Source: an uncultured Clostridium sp. (GTDB lineage Bacteria; Bacillota; Clostridia; Lachnospirales; Lachnospiraceae). From it: DNA of 15,055 nt. Below, piece after piece: positions 14,454 to 15,055 of this stretch (position 1 is its first letter; each line of letters begins with the position of its first letter). A model generated the notes under the pieces. It was not told the DNA's origin. It made no database searches and saw only the letters and a program-made list of their open reading frames with translations. The position numbers and the translations under genes were made by a program. The DNA is taken from positions 1 through 15,055 of the forward strand of contig UQJF01000078.1 in the NCBI GenBank assembly GCA_900541315.1, in the 5' to 3' direction.

Positions 14454-15006
14454 ATGGCAGATGTTTTATCACAAAGCCAGATTGATGCACTTTTAAAATC
14501 CATGAGTGCAGATGCACCAGCACAGGAAACGAAAACCGAATCTGTACAGCCTCTGTCGCCGGAAGAAAAGAACTATATTAAATACGACTTTTTCAGCCCG
14601 AGGAAATTCACAAAAGAAAAAATGAAGATCCTCAGGAGCGTATTTGAGAATTATGCACGTATTCTTACATCCCAGATCAATGGTATTTTCCGCGTGATGA
14701 CGGACATAACGGTGCTGGATGTACAGGAAAGAAGGTATTACGAATATGTAAATGCCCTTCACGAAAACGACTGCATGACAATGATAGATGCATCAATAGC
14801 AGGAGAAGAAAAAATGAGTGTTCCCCTGATGCTGTTTGTAACTCCTGGTATGGTGATCACACTGATCAACCATATGCTGGGAGGCGAAGATGTTGTAGCA
14901 GTAGAGGATGATTACCGGTATTCCGACGTGGAACGTGCTTTGTACAAGCGGATCGTAGAATATATGACAGGTACCTTAAAGGATGGATTTTCAAATTATG
15001 TAAGCA
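14454..15006 (+). CDS. fliM: Flagellar motor switch protein FliM, N-terminal part
   Basis: FliM is the C-ring protein that binds phosphorylated CheY and passes the signal to FliG. The first residues, MADVLSQSQIDALLKSM, include the CheY-P-binding motif (a QIDALL form of EIDALL). They are followed by YDFFSPRKFTKEKMKILRSV, NYARILTSQINGIFRVMTDI and the middle domain with LINHMLGG, matching the family up to about residue 184 of some 330. The ATG at 14454 has GAGAGG at 14439-14444. The gene is cut by the end of the genomic sequence: bases from 15007 are adapter. The frame stays open through the adapter, so an automatic call would add about 17 false residues. Confidence 0.95.
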
Positions 15007-15055
15007 CTGTCTCTTATACACATCTCCGAGCCCACGAGACGGAGCTACATCTCGT
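15007..15055. other. Untrimmed Illumina Nextera adapter, index and P7 start
   Basis: Bases 15007-15025 are the 19-base transposase mosaic-end sequence CTGTCTCTTATACACATCT. Bases 15026-15040 (CCGAGCCCACGAGAC) complete the Nextera read-2 adapter, 15041-15048 (GGAGCTAC) fit the 8-base index, and 15049-15055 (ATCTCGT) begin the P7 flow-cell sequence. This exact order is the library construct, not biology. Confidence 0.98.

Overview
The window reads as the end of a contig from a motile, low-to-moderate-GC Gram-positive bacterium of the Clostridia, most likely a Lachnospiraceae relative of Roseburia or Eubacterium. This rests on the gene order (FlbD beside MotA/MotB inside the basal-body operon), a Clostridia-type LURP-one protein, and strong AGGAGG ribosome binding sites. 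The genus is an inference.

Bases 1-2768 are a gene graveyard. They hold a small unrecognised ORF (65-289), a minus-strand gene that can only be read through two frameshifts (245-881), and a collapsed prophage lysis module. That module consists of the C-terminal end of a small phage protein, an intact-looking holin, and an endolysin reduced to its cell-wall-binding repeats. An intact LURP-one-related gene (1883-2359) and a fragment of a MATE-type exporter with a stop and a frameshift (2426-2768) follow. A clear intrinsic terminator (2802-2833) closes this part.

Bases 2834-3387 are a very AT-rich control region in front of the flagellar operon. It contains a perfect 10-bp inverted repeat, a promoter-like TTGAAA/TATTAT pair whose -10 lies inside a pentamer tandem repeat, and a leader that can fold into an 11-bp stem enclosing a second hairpin, followed by seven T. 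The left arm of that stem also contains an exact sigma-28-type -10 core, GCCGATAA.

Bases 3388-15006 are one tightly packed plus-strand operon: flgB, fliE, fliF, fliG, fliH, fliI, fliJ, fliK, flgD, flgE, flbD, motA, motB and a 3'-truncated fliM. Together they specify the proximal rod (FlgB), the rod/MS-ring junction (FliE), the MS ring (FliF), the rotor/C-ring (FliG, FliM), the export ATPase complex (FliH, FliI, FliJ), hook building and length control (FliK, FlgD, FlgE), and the proton-type stator (MotA/MotB) with its helper FlbD. Two usual members are not where expected: flgC between flgB and fliE, and fliL between motB and fliM.

The last 49 bases (15007-15055) are not genomic. They match the Illumina Nextera transposase adapter followed by an index and the start of the P7 sequence. 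The assembly therefore ends inside fliM, and the apparent coding extension into this tail is artificial. I found no convincing undescribed protein system. The best candidates for something new are the flgB leader and its repeat-containing promoter.
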